The position numbers and the translations under genes are program-made. A DNA stretch of 33,464 nt from Bacteroidales bacterium. Lineage in GTDB: Bacteria > Bacteroidota > Bacteroidia > Bacteroidales > UBA10428. Of this stretch, positions 16,674 through 24,596 are shown piece by piece. The first letter of the stretch is position 1, and the number at the start of each line of letters is the position of its first letter. The stretch lies in the NCBI GenBank assembly GCA_016931575.1, contig JAFGEO010000013.1:1-33464 (forward strand), read 5' to 3'. The notes beneath the pieces are model-generated. The model ran no database searches, was not told where the DNA came from, and worked only from the letters and a program-made list of their open reading frames with translations.

Positions 16674-17762
16674 TCAACTCATCCCACTGGCTTTTAGTCT
16701 TTCGGCATTCTCAGCCATCTGCAGCTTGTCGATGATCTCCTCGATGTCTCCGTTGATGATGCCCTGCAGGTTATACATGGTCAGGTTGATCCGGTGATCG
16801 GTTACCCTGCCCTGGGGGTAGTTATAGGTGCGGATCTTAGCTGAACGGTCGCCCGAGGAAACCATGGTCTTTCTTTTCTTAGAAATGTCGTCAAGGTATT
16901 TCTGGTATTCCAGGTTATAGAGCCTTGTTCTCAGCTCTGCCATGGCTTTGTCCAGATTTTTAAGTTTCGATTTCTGGTCCTGGCAGGTGACCACAATGCC
17001 CGTCGGGATATGGGTCAGTCTGATCGCGGAGTAGGTTGTGTTCACCGACTGTCCGCCTGGTCCTGACGAGCAGTATTCGTCACGTTTCACATCTTCGGGC
17101 CTGATTTCAACATCGAATTCGTCAGCTTCAGGGAGAACCGCCACCGTTGCTGCTGAGGTGTGCACCCTTCCCTGGGTTTCGGTCTGGGGGACACGCTGCA
17201 CGCGGTGTACCCCGGATTCATATTTCATGATCCCGTAAACCCCTTCACCTTTAACATTCAGGATGATCTCCTTGTATCCTCCCACAGTACCCTCCGTGAT
17301 GCTGCTGGCTTCCATTTTCCAGCCTTTCGATTCGCAGTACTTAGCATACATGCGGTACAGGTCGCCGGCAAAGATACTGGCCTCGTCCCCTCCGGTTCCT
17401 GCCCTGATCTCGAGCACGGCATTCTTGTCGTCTTCGGGGTCGGTGGGGAGCAGCAGGATCTTGATCTCTGCCTCCAGCGGTTCTACCTTGTCCAGCATTT
17501 GGTCGAGCTCTTCCTTTGCCATTTCCCGCATTTCCTCATCCTTCTCGGTGGACAGGATATTTTTGGCATCTGTGATATTGCTCAGAAGGGTCTTATATTC
17601 CTCATAGGTACTGATGATAGGCTTCAGGGCCTTATATTCTTTATTAAGCTTCACATAGCGCTCCATGTCGTTCATGATATCCGGTCGGGTAATCAGTTCT
17701 CCAACCTCCTCAAAACGTGTCTTTACGCCCTTCAGCTTATCCAATATCATGTTTCCTGCCAT
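16674..17762 (-). CDS. prfA: Peptide chain release factor 1
   Basis: RF1 reads UAA and UAG in the ribosomal A site and triggers peptide release. The 362 residues are full length. The stop-codon-reading P-x-T tripeptide is PQT in [14 protein letters not shown] (about residues 185-198). RF2 would have SPF there, so this is RF1. The catalytic GGQ lies in [17 protein letters not shown] (about 232-248). It starts 11 bp after purM and is followed by pyrF. The first Met is kept; a second possible start lies four codons later. Confidence 0.97.
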   Translation of the reverse strand: MAGNMILDKLKGVKTRFEEVGELITRPDIMNDMERYVKLNKEYKALKPIISTYEEYKTLLSNITDAKNILSTEKDEEMREMAKEELDQMLDKVEPLEAEIKILLLPTDPEDDKNAVLEIRAGTGGDEASIFAGDLYRMYAKYCESKGWKMEASSITEGTVGGYKEIILNVKGEGVYGIMKYESGVHRVQRVPQTETQGRVHTSAATVAVLPEADEFDVEIRPEDVKRDEYCSSGPGGQSVNTTYSAIRLTHIPTGIVVTCQDQKSKLKNLDKAMAELRTRLYNLEYQKYLDDISKKRKTMVSSGDRSAKIRTYNYPQGRVTDHRINLTMYNLQGIINGDIEEIIDKLQMAENAERLKASGMS

Positions 17763-17773
17763 AGTCTCTTATA

Positions 17774-18940
17774 TCAATATACAAATTCTCCAAATTCACT
17801 TTTTATGGTCAGCTTTTTAGTGTCTGATTCCTCAACGCGCCCGATGATCTGTGCTTCGACATTAAAACTTTTTGAAATGTCAATGACAGTCTGGGCATAC
17901 TCCTCAGGGAGGTAGATCTCAAAACGGTGCCCCATATTAAACACCTCGTACATCTCGTCCCAGTCAGTATCGGATTGTCCCTGAAGGATTCGGAACAGGG
18001 GAGGGACGGGTAACATAGTATCCTTAATGATATGAAGTTTGTCCACAAATTTCAACACCTTGGTCTGGGCCCCTCCTGAGCAGTGGATCATTCCATGGAT
18101 GTGCTTCCTGATCTCTTTAAGAACCGGAATGATAATGGGGGCATAGGTGCGGGTCGGGGAAAGAAGCAGTTTCCCTGCATCCATATTTAGCTCAGGGATC
18201 TTATGGGTGAGGCTGTATTTTCCGGTATAGACCAGCGAACTGGGAATCAGATCATCATAGCTTTCCGGGTATTTGTTGGCCAGGTAGTTAAAGAACATGT
18301 CATGGCGCGCCGATGTCAGTCCGTTGCTGCCCATTCCGCTGTTGTACTCACTTTCGTAACTCGCCTGTCCGTATGATGCAAGTCCTACGATCACATCACC
18401 CGGCCGGATGTTGTTCTCGATCACTTCACTTCGTTTCATCCTGCAGGTAACGGTGGAATCTACGATGATGGTCCGCACCAGGTCGCCAACGTCAGCCGTT
18501 TCCCCTCCGGTGAGAAAAACATTCATTCCATATTCGGAAAGCTGCTGGATCAGTTCATCAAATCCCTTCAGGATATGCAGGATCACATCGCCTGTGATCT
18601 TCAGTTTATTCCGGCCAATGGTAGAAGAAAGAAGAATGTTGTTTGTTGCGCCCACACAGAGCAGGTCGTCAATGTTCATGATCACTGCATCCTGTGCAAT
18701 TCCCTTCCATACTGAAACGTCATTGGTCTCGCGCCAGTAGATGTAGGCAAGTGATGACTTGGTTCCGGCGCCATCGGCATGCATTACGGAGCAATAGTCT
18801 TTGTCCCCGGTCAGGAAATCAGGCAGTATTTTGCAAAAGGCATTTGGGAACAGGCCTTTGTCAAAATCTTCAATGGCCTTGTGTACGTCCTCTTTTTGTG
18901 TAGAAACTCCTCTTGCGGCATACCTCTGATCGTTGCTCAT
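17774..18940 (-). CDS. purM: Phosphoribosylformylglycinamidine cyclo-ligase (AIR synthase)
   Basis: Makes aminoimidazole ribotide from FGAM with ATP, step five of purine synthesis. The 388-residue protein starts MSNDQRYAARGVSTQKEDVHKAI, has HADGAGTKSSLAYIYW (about 53-68), AQDAVIMNIDDLLCVGA (about 83-99) and FLTGGETADVGD (about 147-158), the ATP and substrate segments of the PurM/HypE fold. The frame is open 65 codons further upstream, but that part is hydrophobic and unlike the family, and a predicted -7 element falls inside it (18961-18968), so I start at the ATG at 18940. It is the first gene of the purM-prfA-pyrF operon. Confidence 0.94.
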   Translation of the reverse strand: MSNDQRYAARGVSTQKEDVHKAIEDFDKGLFPNAFCKILPDFLTGDKDYCSVMHADGAGTKSSLAYIYWRETNDVSVWKGIAQDAVIMNIDDLLCVGATNNILLSSTIGRNKLKITGDVILHILKGFDELIQQLSEYGMNVFLTGGETADVGDLVRTIIVDSTVTCRMKRSEVIENNIRPGDVIVGLASYGQASYESEYNSGMGSNGLTSARHDMFFNYLANKYPESYDDLIPSSLVYTGKYSLTHKIPELNMDAGKLLLSPTRTYAPIIIPVLKEIRKHIHGMIHCSGGAQTKVLKFVDKLHIIKDTMLPVPPLFRILQGQSDTDWDEMYEVFNMGHRFEIYLPEEYAQTVIDISKSFNVEAQIIGRVEESDTKKLTIKSEFGEFVY

Positions 18941-18960
18941 ATTGATTCTGTTTTGTGCTG

Positions 18961-18968
18961 CAAAAATA
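18961..18968 (-). promoter_or_regulatory. Predicted -7 element of purM
   Basis: TATTTTTG on the minus strand, about 20 nt upstream of the purM ATG. A TTTG (18987-18984) lies upstream, but at 15 bp it is closer than usual. Confidence 0.4.
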
Positions 18969-19020
18969 TAAATAATTACGATACAAAGGGCAGCACTTGC
19001 CGATAAGGAATCGGAGCCAT

Positions 19021-19048
19021 AAAAAAACAGCCGACCCAGGGCGACGGC
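19021..19048 (-). terminator. Terminator of the sigma-folE transcript
   Basis: GCCG / CGGC stem around an 11-nt GC-rich loop, followed on the minus strand by TG and seven T's. It lies about 100 nt after the folE stop and before the purM promoter, which separates the two transcripts. Confidence 0.5.
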
Positions 19049-19149
19049 CGCCTCGTTCCGGCTAATGAATGAATGTTCTTTCAGGAGAAGGAGGGTGAAC
19101 GGAATGCTGACCGCCCTGCTTCCCTCTGTGAGCATATACTAAGCTGTTG

Positions 19150-19854
19150 TTACTTATGGCTGCGATAAACATGTGTTAGAAAATCATCCCGGAATTCCCT
19201 GTCCAGGAACCTGCCATGGTAGCTGGAGGTTGTGGTGTTGCTGTTCTGATCCTGCACTCCCCGCATGACCACACACATATGGTCTGCCTCAATGAGTACC
19301 GCAACATCCTCGGTTTCGAGAACTTTCTTGAGCTCTTCTGCGATCTGACCGGTAAGCCGTTCCTGAACCTGCGGTCTGCGGGCAAAATAGTTGACGATAC
19401 GGTTTATTTTGGATAAGCCGATCACTTTGCCGCTTGAGATATAGGCTACATGGGCCTTCCCAAGGATGGGGACAAAGTGGTGCTCACAGAAGGAGTGAAC
19501 CTTGATATCCCTTTCAACCAGCATCTGGTCATAGTTATACTTGTTCTCAAAAAGGGTTACATCCGGCTTGTTGTCCGGGTCAAGTCCCTGGAACACCTCC
19601 CTGACATACATTTTTGCTACCCGCTGTGGCGTGTTCTGCAGACTGTCGTCTGTCAGGTCAAGCTCCAGGGTTTTCATAATCTCACCAAAATGCCAGGCGA
19701 TGGTGTCGATTTTTAACCGGTCTCTGGTCTCTTTTTCCAGACTTTCAAGGTTCACCTGTTCCGGGGAACGATAAGGCCCCAGTATGCGAAGGTGTTCCTT
19801 GCTGTCTGGCTGCTCGTTGTTTTTTGCCCTGATGGCATTATTTGTCGGACTCAC
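19150..19854 (-). CDS. folE: GTP cyclohydrolase I
   Basis: Turns GTP into 7,8-dihydroneopterin triphosphate, the entry to folate and pterin synthesis. The 234 residues contain the zinc and catalytic motifs: [20 protein letters not shown] (about 120-139, Cys and the His pair), [23 protein letters not shown] (about 146-168) and [13 protein letters not shown] (about 195-207). The N-terminal 25 residues are polar and not conserved. The start codon is GTG at 19854 and no Met is available before about residue 60. It lies 36 bp after the ECF sigma gene and should be cotranscribed with it. This linkage to a sigma factor and a B12-MerR regulator is unusual and suggests stress or light control of pterin supply. 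Confidence 0.95.
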   Translation of the reverse strand: MSPTNNAIRAKNNEQPDSKEHLRILGPYRSPEQVNLESLEKETRDRLKIDTIAWHFGEIMKTLELDLTDDSLQNTPQRVAKMYVREVFQGLDPDNKPDVTLFENKYNYDQMLVERDIKVHSFCEHHFVPILGKAHVAYISSGKVIGLSKINRIVNYFARRPQVQERLTGQIAEELKKVLETEDVAVLIEADHMCVVMRGVQDQNSNTTTSSYHGRFLDREFRDDFLTHVYRSHK

Positions 19855-19890
19855 TGGAATTCTTTTTAATGGGTACCTGAATAGGGGGAT

Positions 19891-20400
19891 CTAGTTGTAG
19901 CTGTAATCTGTAAGTTTTTCCATCAGCTTTTTCCTGGTAAAGAAAATGCGGCTTTTTACCGTGCCGATCTTAAGCCCCAGCTTATCTGAAATCTCCTTGT
20001 ATTTATAGCCCTGGGTGTGCATTATGAAGGGGAGCCTGAATTCATCACTCAATTCATTGATGCTCTTCTCAATTTCCTTCACCGAATACTGTGAATCGGG
20101 ATTATCCGAGTTCGACTGTGTATTCAGATTCAGGTAATACAGGTCATCGGTATGGTCGAAAGTTGTATTGGCCTTTACCGTTCTCCTGTAATTATTGATG
20201 AAAGTATTCTTCATAATGGTGAAAGTCCAGGCTTTAAGATTGGTGTTATCTTCAAATTTATCCCTGTAGGCTATGGCTTTTGCAAAAGTCTCCTGCAGGA
20301 GATCTTTGGCATCTTCCATGTTCGAAGTCAGACTCATCGCAAATCTTTGCAGGTTTCCTGAAAGATTCGTTAACTGGTAATTAAATTCAACTGCTGTCAT
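19891..20400 (-). CDS. ECF-type RNA polymerase sigma factor
   Basis: A 169-residue sigma-70 family factor with only regions 2 and 4. Region 2 is at about 8-75: MEDAKDLLQETFAKAIAYRDKF for core binding, then NLKAWTFTIMKNTFINNYRR for -10 recognition. Region 4 is at about 108-165: LSDEFRLPFIMHTQGYKYKEISDKLGLKIGTVKSRIFFTRKKL, a helix-turn-helix. No anti-sigma gene is adjacent, so control probably works at transcription. It lies downstream of a B12-binding MerR gene in the same direction, and its predicted promoter is overlaid by a perfect inverted repeat. A MerR-B12 regulator paired with an ECF sigma factor is known from light-induced LitR-LitS type systems. Confidence 0.93.
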   Translation of the reverse strand: MTAVEFNYQLTNLSGNLQRFAMSLTSNMEDAKDLLQETFAKAIAYRDKFEDNTNLKAWTFTIMKNTFINNYRRTVKANTTFDHTDDLYYLNLNTQSNSDNPDSQYSVKEIEKSINELSDEFRLPFIMHTQGYKYKEISDKLGLKIGTVKSRIFFTRKKLMEKLTDYSYN

Positions 20401-20434
20401 AATTCACTGTTTTAAAGTTTTTGATCTGTGAAAA

Positions 20435-20464
20435 TGTTTAACAAAAATAATCAATAGTTAAACA
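20435..20464. promoter_or_regulatory. Operator 1: TGTTTAAC-N14-GTTAAACA over the sigma promoter
   Basis: Perfect 8-bp inverted repeat with a 14-bp spacer that contains most of the -7 element and reaches into the promoter spacer. Half-sites are 22 bp (two helical turns) apart. The same sequence with the same spacing occurs again at 20616. It is most likely the target of the B12-MerR regulator encoded just upstream; that link is inference. Confidence 0.65.
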
Positions 20465-20473
20465 CGAAGCAAA
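20442..20473 (-). promoter_or_regulatory. Predicted promoter of the ECF sigma gene
   Basis: On the minus strand TTTG (20473-20470), 20 bp, then TATTTTTG (20449-20442). Both elements fit the Bacteroidota consensus. Transcription would start about 20436, roughly 36 nt before the ATG at 20400. Confidence 0.55.
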
Positions 20474-20615
20474 TTCAGATCTTCCAAAACAGGGCAATTC
20501 TAAAGACTATTACAAATAAGTAAAACAATGTAAAACATTAAATAACAATATTATAGACCATAATTACACCCTTCATTCCAAATAAGTTCCAAATACGCTG
20601 AGTGGAATTGTTAAA

Positions 20616-20645
20616 TGTTTAACAAGAAGTTTAAGCAGTTAAACA
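20616..20645. promoter_or_regulatory. Operator 2: second TGTTTAAC-N14-GTTAAACA
   Basis: Same half-sites and the same 14-bp spacing as operator 1, 181 bp further upstream of the sigma gene. A partial extra half-site (GTTTAAGC) lies in its spacer and a related GTTAAATG lies just to its left. No promoter is obvious here, so it may be an auxiliary site for looping. In the rest of the 383-bp gap 20401-20783 I see only small palindromes (for example CAAGT-TACA-ACTTG at 20714). Confidence 0.6.
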
Positions 20646-20783
20646 AAATAGTTTTTTCTTCTTTAAGCCTTTTTACACGGGTGGAACCGGACAGTTTAGT
20701 ATGCTGCTCTATACAAGTTACAACTTGCCGGAATGATTGTCAAGTTTTGGAGGGAATAAGATTGATGCTTGAGGTTGTTGGAT

Positions 20784-21668
20784 TCAGGGGAGTTGATTTA
20801 ATGTCTGAATAAGGTCTTCCGGCGTATTCAGAGGGAATACGTTTTCAGGGACCGAGTCGGTAATCTGTTGGGTTTGACTTCCGATGATGAAGATTTTTTT
20901 TGTGGGGAAAAGCGCGTGCAGTTGTTTCGTATAGTCGATGATCTCACAACTGTTTATGGAAGTAACAAAAGAAGTAAGGAAATAATCGGAGGGTTTAATT
21001 CTCTCAATTTCCGGAAGATCGCTGATGGGGACAGTCTGACCCAGGTAAATCACCTGGTGCCCTCGTTTGCTCAGCAGGTAATTGGCAAAAAGCAGGCTGA
21101 GTTCATGGAGTTCACCTTCGGGCAGGAAAAGTGTGAAGGTTTTACTGGATGGCGACTCACCGGTAATCTGACTGTCAATGGCCACCATGATTTTCTGACG
21201 GATGAGGTGCGAAACAAAATGTTCCTGAGCAGGATTAATGGCGCCGGTCTGCCACATGACACCAATGCGGACCAGAAATGGCATGATGATCCTTACCAGG
21301 GTATCTTCGAAGCCGAACTGAATAATGGCCCTTGTCAGGATTTTTTCAAATTTGTGCTCGTCAATGTCGATCAGTGCGATGGACAGGTTCTCAATGAAGC
21401 TCTCCGTGTCGGAAGGTTGATCGGAAAGTTTGTTAATGCTGGCAGCAATTTCCTGGGAAGAGAGACCGGCAAGCTTGGAGATCTTAAAGCCGTTTTTATT
21501 CAGTATGGAGATGTTGAGCAGTTTCTTTAACTCAGCATCGCAGTAAGCTCTGATGTTGGTGGATGTGCGCTCCGGTTCAATAAGTCCATACCTCTTTTCC
21601 CAGATTCGGATGGTATGTGCCTTAATACCAGTTAGTCGCTCCAGATCTTTTATAGAATAGTTCGCCAT
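20784..21668 (-). CDS. B12-binding MerR-family regulator, CarH/LitR-type photoreceptor candidate
   Basis: A 294-residue regulator with an N-terminal MerR helix-turn-helix (residues 4-72, with IKAHTIRIWEKRYGLIEPERT), a helical cobalamin cap (about 85-165) and a B12-binding Rossmann domain (about 176-290). The cap holds W139 and E149-H150 with exactly nine residues between Trp and Glu: the Wx9EH motif of adenosylcobalamin photoreceptors. In the Rossmann domain, E-G-E-L-H-E-L supplies His188 at the place of the cobalt-ligating His of CarH, followed by a G-x-x-V-x-Y-L-G segment. CarH proteins bind DNA in the dark, and light breaks the cobalt-carbon bond and releases them. The gene lies upstream of the ECF sigma gene, with two identical palindromes between. 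Light sensing is predicted, not shown. Confidence 0.9.
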   Translation of the reverse strand: MANYSIKDLERLTGIKAHTIRIWEKRYGLIEPERTSTNIRAYCDAELKKLLNISILNKNGFKISKLAGLSSQEIAASINKLSDQPSDTESFIENLSIALIDIDEHKFEKILTRAIIQFGFEDTLVRIIMPFLVRIGVMWQTGAINPAQEHFVSHLIRQKIMVAIDSQITGESPSSKTFTLFLPEGELHELSLLFANYLLSKRGHQVIYLGQTVPISDLPEIERIKPSDYFLTSFVTSINSCEIIDYTKQLHALFPTKKIFIIGSQTQQITDSVPENVFPLNTPEDLIQTLNQLP

Positions 21669-21793
21669 CAGATAATACTAAAATAATTGTGGATTAATTG
21701 GTTTGTTTTTTCAATTAGCCATCTGAAAAATAATAAATTCTCAGCTAATCTGATGGTTAATAAACACTCAGACGGCTCAATTGTTTGAAACGA

Positions 21794-22435
21794 TCAGTTT
21801 TTTCGGATAAGACTGATGCCATCGCGGATGCTGATGATTACGTTTTCCACCCGTTTGTCCTCCTTAATCAGCTTGTTGAATTTTTTTATTGCGGCGGTCT
21901 CCGGATCATTATATGACGCATCTTCAACCACCTTCCCTCCCCAGAGTACATTGTCTGCAAGAAGGCAGCCCCCGGGGTTCAGTTTGTCAATGATCAGCTC
22001 GTAGTAGGCTGGGTATTCTTTTTTATCCCCATCGATGAAAACCAGGTCGAATTGCCTGTCGAGCTTCGGGATAATCTCCAGCGCATCACCGGTTATCAGC
22101 TCTATTTGCTCTTCCAGACCGGCCTTTTGAAAGTATCTAAGGGCATAATCGCTAAGCTCGTCATTTACCTCAATGGTGATCATTTTGCCTCCGGGGCGCA
22201 GTCCCCTGGCCAGGCAAATCGCTGAATAGCCTGTAAACGTGCCGATTTCGAGAATGAACGAAGGCTGCACCATCCGGCTGATAAATTCGAGGAATTTGCC
22301 CTGTACACGGCCGGAAAGCATCCGCGGGTTTACTACTTTCAGGTGGGTTTCCCGGTTCAGCTGATAGAGCAATTCATCCTCTTCGGACGAGTGTGTCTCG
22401 ATATAATGCTGAAGAGGGTCAAATTCTGTGGACAT
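21794..22435 (-). CDS. O-methyltransferase (catechol/caffeoyl-CoA type fold)
   Basis: A 213-residue SAM-dependent class I methyltransferase. Motif I is EIGTFTGYSAICLARGL (about 63-79), an acidic residue at IEVND binds SAM ribose (about 88-92), FIDGDKKEYPAYYE (about 132-145) carries metal-binding Asp, and ADNVLWGGKV (about 159-168) supplies the second Asp-Asn pair. These fit the divalent-metal-dependent O-methyltransferase family; the natural substrate is unknown. Start and stop of the M16 peptidase gene upstream are separated from this gene by 2 bp, so the two are translated from one mRNA. Confidence 0.92.
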   Translation of the reverse strand: MSTEFDPLQHYIETHSSEEDELLYQLNRETHLKVVNPRMLSGRVQGKFLEFISRMVQPSFILEIGTFTGYSAICLARGLRPGGKMITIEVNDELSDYALRYFQKAGLEEQIELITGDALEIIPKLDRQFDLVFIDGDKKEYPAYYELIIDKLNPGGCLLADNVLWGGKVVEDASYNDPETAAIKKFNKLIKEDKRVENVIISIRDGISLIRKN

Positions 22436-22437
22436 GA

Positions 22438-23664
22438 CTAGTTGAATATAAGTTGGGAGAGTTCATCCTGCTGAAAGATCTCGTTGGCAACCTCAAGGAT
22501 CTCCCCGGCATGAACCCGGTTTATTTTATCGCTGATTTCTTTCAGACTGTCTACGTGGCCATAGATGAGCAGACTCCTGCCGTTGGCGATCATCTGGTGT
22601 TCGTAGTTTTCGGTGGCAATGGCAATCTGACCGATGAGCTGTTTTTTGGCCCTTGAAAGCTGGATGGAACCCAGGGCTTTTTCCCTGATGTTCCGGATCT
22701 CCCTCAGGCTGACATCGATACACCGGCCGATATCCTCCCGGTCGGAACCAAAATAGATATTGATGATTCCCGTATCGCTGTAAGTGGTATAGTTGGATTC
22801 GATGTTGTAGGCAAGTCCCCGCTTTTCCCTCAGGGCAATATTTAGTCGTGAATTCATTCCTGAACCGCATAGGATGTTGTTCAGCAGGTGCAGGGCAAGT
22901 CTTTTTTTGTCGGTATGACCGTAGGCCTGGTTTCCCAGGATGCAATGCGCCTGATAGGTGCTTTTGCTGACTTGTTCATGTCGTGGGCGGTACCCGGCTT
23001 CATCATACTTAAGGCGTCCGCCTCCGGTTTTTCGTTCCGGTATGACGGTGAAGTATTTTTCAAAATAATTAATAACACGCTTTGGCGAAATGCTGCCTAC
23101 GCTGCTGACGATCATCTCATGGGTGCTGTAATGTTTTCTGTAAAAGTTCAGCAGATGCTGGCGGGTATACTCACCAAGTTTCTTTTCGTCGCCAAGGATA
23201 TTGCGGGCTATGGGGTGTGTATTGAAAACCATCTCTTCAAAATCATCATAAAGCAGGTCGATGGGGGAGTCTTTGTATGAATTGATCTCGTCCAGGATAA
23301 CGTCCTTCTCCTTGCGGATCTCATTGGCAGGAAAGGACGAGTGGATCAGGATATCCGACATCAGCTCAAATGCCCGGTCGTAATAGTTATTGTAGAAACT
23401 GGCATGGAGGCAGGTTTCTTCCTTTGTTGTATAGGCATTGATATCGCCCCCGACATCCTCCATTCTGCTGAGGATATGGTGAGCCTTACGATTCTTCGTT
23501 CCTTTAAAGATCATGTGCTCAATAAAATGAGCCAGTCCATGTTCGTTGTCGGCTTCATCCCTCGAGCCCGTATTCATGATCACCCCGCAATGTGATACCG
23601 GCGACTGAGTGGGTTGATGTATCAACCGGATTCCGTTCCTGAGAGTGTGTATGACTAATTCCAT
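22438..23664 (-). CDS. M16 family zinc peptidase
   Basis: A 408-residue M16 (pitrilysin/processing peptidase-like) protein. The inverted zinc motif HFIEH is at residues 46-50, with the distal Glu ligand about residue 126 in RKEKDVILDEINSY, giving the family's spacing of about 75. The C-terminal half has the R-x-Y segment (REKRGLAYNIES) typical of the second M16 domain. All active residues are present, so it should be catalytic. No signal peptide. The frame is open to 23805, but the ATG at 23664 follows an AGGAG-type site and a -7 element, and starts with the family's usual short strand (MELVIHTLRNGIRLI), so I chose it. Downstream O-methyltransferase is cotranscribed. Confidence 0.92.
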   Translation of the reverse strand: MELVIHTLRNGIRLIHQPTQSPVSHCGVIMNTGSRDEADNEHGLAHFIEHMIFKGTKNRKAHHILSRMEDVGGDINAYTTKEETCLHASFYNNYYDRAFELMSDILIHSSFPANEIRKEKDVILDEINSYKDSPIDLLYDDFEEMVFNTHPIARNILGDEKKLGEYTRQHLLNFYRKHYSTHEMIVSSVGSISPKRVINYFEKYFTVIPERKTGGGRLKYDEAGYRPRHEQVSKSTYQAHCILGNQAYGHTDKKRLALHLLNNILCGSGMNSRLNIALREKRGLAYNIESNYTTYSDTGIINIYFGSDREDIGRCIDVSLREIRNIREKALGSIQLSRAKKQLIGQIAIATENYEHQMIANGRSLLIYGHVDSLKEISDKINRVHAGEILEVANEIFQQDELSQLIFN

Positions 23665-23690
23665 CTGCTCCTGTTCTTCCTGAAAGAGTA

Positions 23691-23698
23691 CAAAAGTA
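23691..23698 (-). promoter_or_regulatory. Predicted -7 element of the M16 peptidase gene
   Basis: TACTTTTG on the minus strand, about 27 nt upstream of the ATG at 23664. The -33 region is not clear. Confidence 0.4.
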
Positions 23699-23851
23699 TG
23701 AAATGTACAGCGATTTCCCTGATTAAAGATTTTTTTATGTGTAGGACAGTAAATTGCAGGAATCCATTGACTTTCCGGGTAAGGGAATGGAGTAATTAAA
23801 TACACCTGTCAAACATTCCGGCATAAAAAAATGATTAAATAAATCCTGAGT

Positions 23852-23882
23852 TTTGCGAAACAAGTTTTTTTATATAAATTTG
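23852..23882 (+). promoter_or_regulatory. Promoter of the tRNA-Phe gene
   Basis: TTTG at 23852-23855, 19 bp, TAAATTTG at 23875-23882. This is a full match to the Bacteroidota consensus, with transcription expected to start about 50 nt before the mature tRNA. Confidence 0.7.
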
Positions 23883-23936
23883 CAGCGCAAAAAACAAAGC
23901 CGGTGCTCAAAATTGACGCTGACTTTTTTTGTGGAT

Positions 23937-24009
23937 GGTGCCATAGCTCAGTAGGTAGAGCACAGGACTGAAAATCCTGGTGTCCCCGGTTCGATTCCTG
24001 GTGGCACCA
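23937..24009 (+). tRNA. tRNA-Phe (anticodon GAA)
   Basis: The 73-nt gene folds as a complete cloverleaf: acceptor GGTGCCA/TGGCACC, D-stem GCTC/GAGC, anticodon stem CAGGA/TCCTG around loop CTGAAAA (anticodon GAA), variable GTGTC, T-stem CCCGG/CCTGG (one G-T pair) around TTCGATT, and discriminator A. The CCA end is not encoded. Confidence 0.97.
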
Positions 24010-24010
24010 C

Positions 24011-24076
24011 TAAAAATCAGAGCGAGAGTGAGTGAGCAGTCGACAGACGGCGAAACGGCTCTCGCTCTGATTTTTA
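24011..24076 (+). terminator. Large hairpin after tRNA-Phe
   Basis: Two perfectly complementary 18-nt arms (24011-24028 and 24059-24076, with core ATCAGAGCGAGAG) enclose 30 nt. The right arm ends in TTTTT, so it can end tRNA transcription; the arms start one base after the mature tRNA. The stem is far longer than a normal terminator. Confidence 0.6.
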
Positions 24077-24169
24077 CCACCGAAGCGAAGCGGAGGTGGT
24101 CTAAGGACAGAGTGAGAGTGAGACGAGAGAGCAAGGAACTGTCACTCTGTTATATTTCGGGGTCCTTGC
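24076..24169. repeat. Overlapping inverted repeats downstream of tRNA-Phe
   Basis: ACCACC (24076) pairs with GGTGGT (24095-24100). ACAGAGTGA (24107-24115) pairs with TCACTCTGT (24142-24150), and AAGGAC (24103-24108) with GTCCTT (24162-24167). GCAAGGA (24131-24137) could instead pair with TCCTTGC (24163-24169). The following 60 bp repeat TGACACTGA-like units (GACACTGA or GACACTGAC about four times up to 24290). I see no convincing gene in 24010-24932. Confidence 0.55.
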
Positions 24170-24526
24170 CGTAGGCTCTGACACTGAGACTGACACTGAC
24201 ACAGCAGAGTATGATCCTTCCCTTATTGAGGGCTTGTTGGAAGATTAGGAAGAGATGTCAGGAATGTTGATTTTTCACTCCGACACTGACAATTTAGAGG
24301 CTGGGCAAGAGTGAATCCGTTTGGGTGAAATTAAAAATACCATGGCGGCAAAGAAGCGTATTTTTTATAAGAATTATTCTTGAGCATGTAGGAAAATACT
24401 AGTACGAATGTATTCCCCACTGGATTGTTATTACTGTCGGCTCAATGCTTATTTGTGCGGTGCATACATTGTCATCGCCTGGATAATGGATGGCTCGTGC
24501 ACCTTTGGTCACATCCGTTCCCTTTA

Positions 24527-24596
24527 CGCAGGGCAATGCCCTGCGCTATTGTTAGCTGCCCCTTCGGGGCGAATGATCTGCAAGATTTCGATCATT
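24527..24596. repeat. REP-like cluster of three hairpins
   Basis: CGCAGGGC-AAT-GCCCTGCG (24527-24545), GCCCC-TTC-GGGGC (24558-24570) and AATGATC / GATCATT (24572-24596) follow in a row. GC-rich units of exactly this kind (an ACGCAGGGC palindrome, then GCCCCTTCGGGGC) are dispersed repeats in many Bacteroidota genomes and are often linked to REP-associated transposases; that is from memory. No transposase is in the window. Confidence 0.55.

Noticed and set aside
18941-19135. N-terminal 65-codon extension of purM
   Set aside because: The extension is hydrophobic and unlike the family, and a promoter -7 element falls inside it.
23665-23805. N-terminal 47-codon extension of the M16 peptidase
   Set aside because: The ATG at 23664 has a ribosome binding site and the family's usual start, and a predicted promoter element (23691-23698) lies inside the extension.
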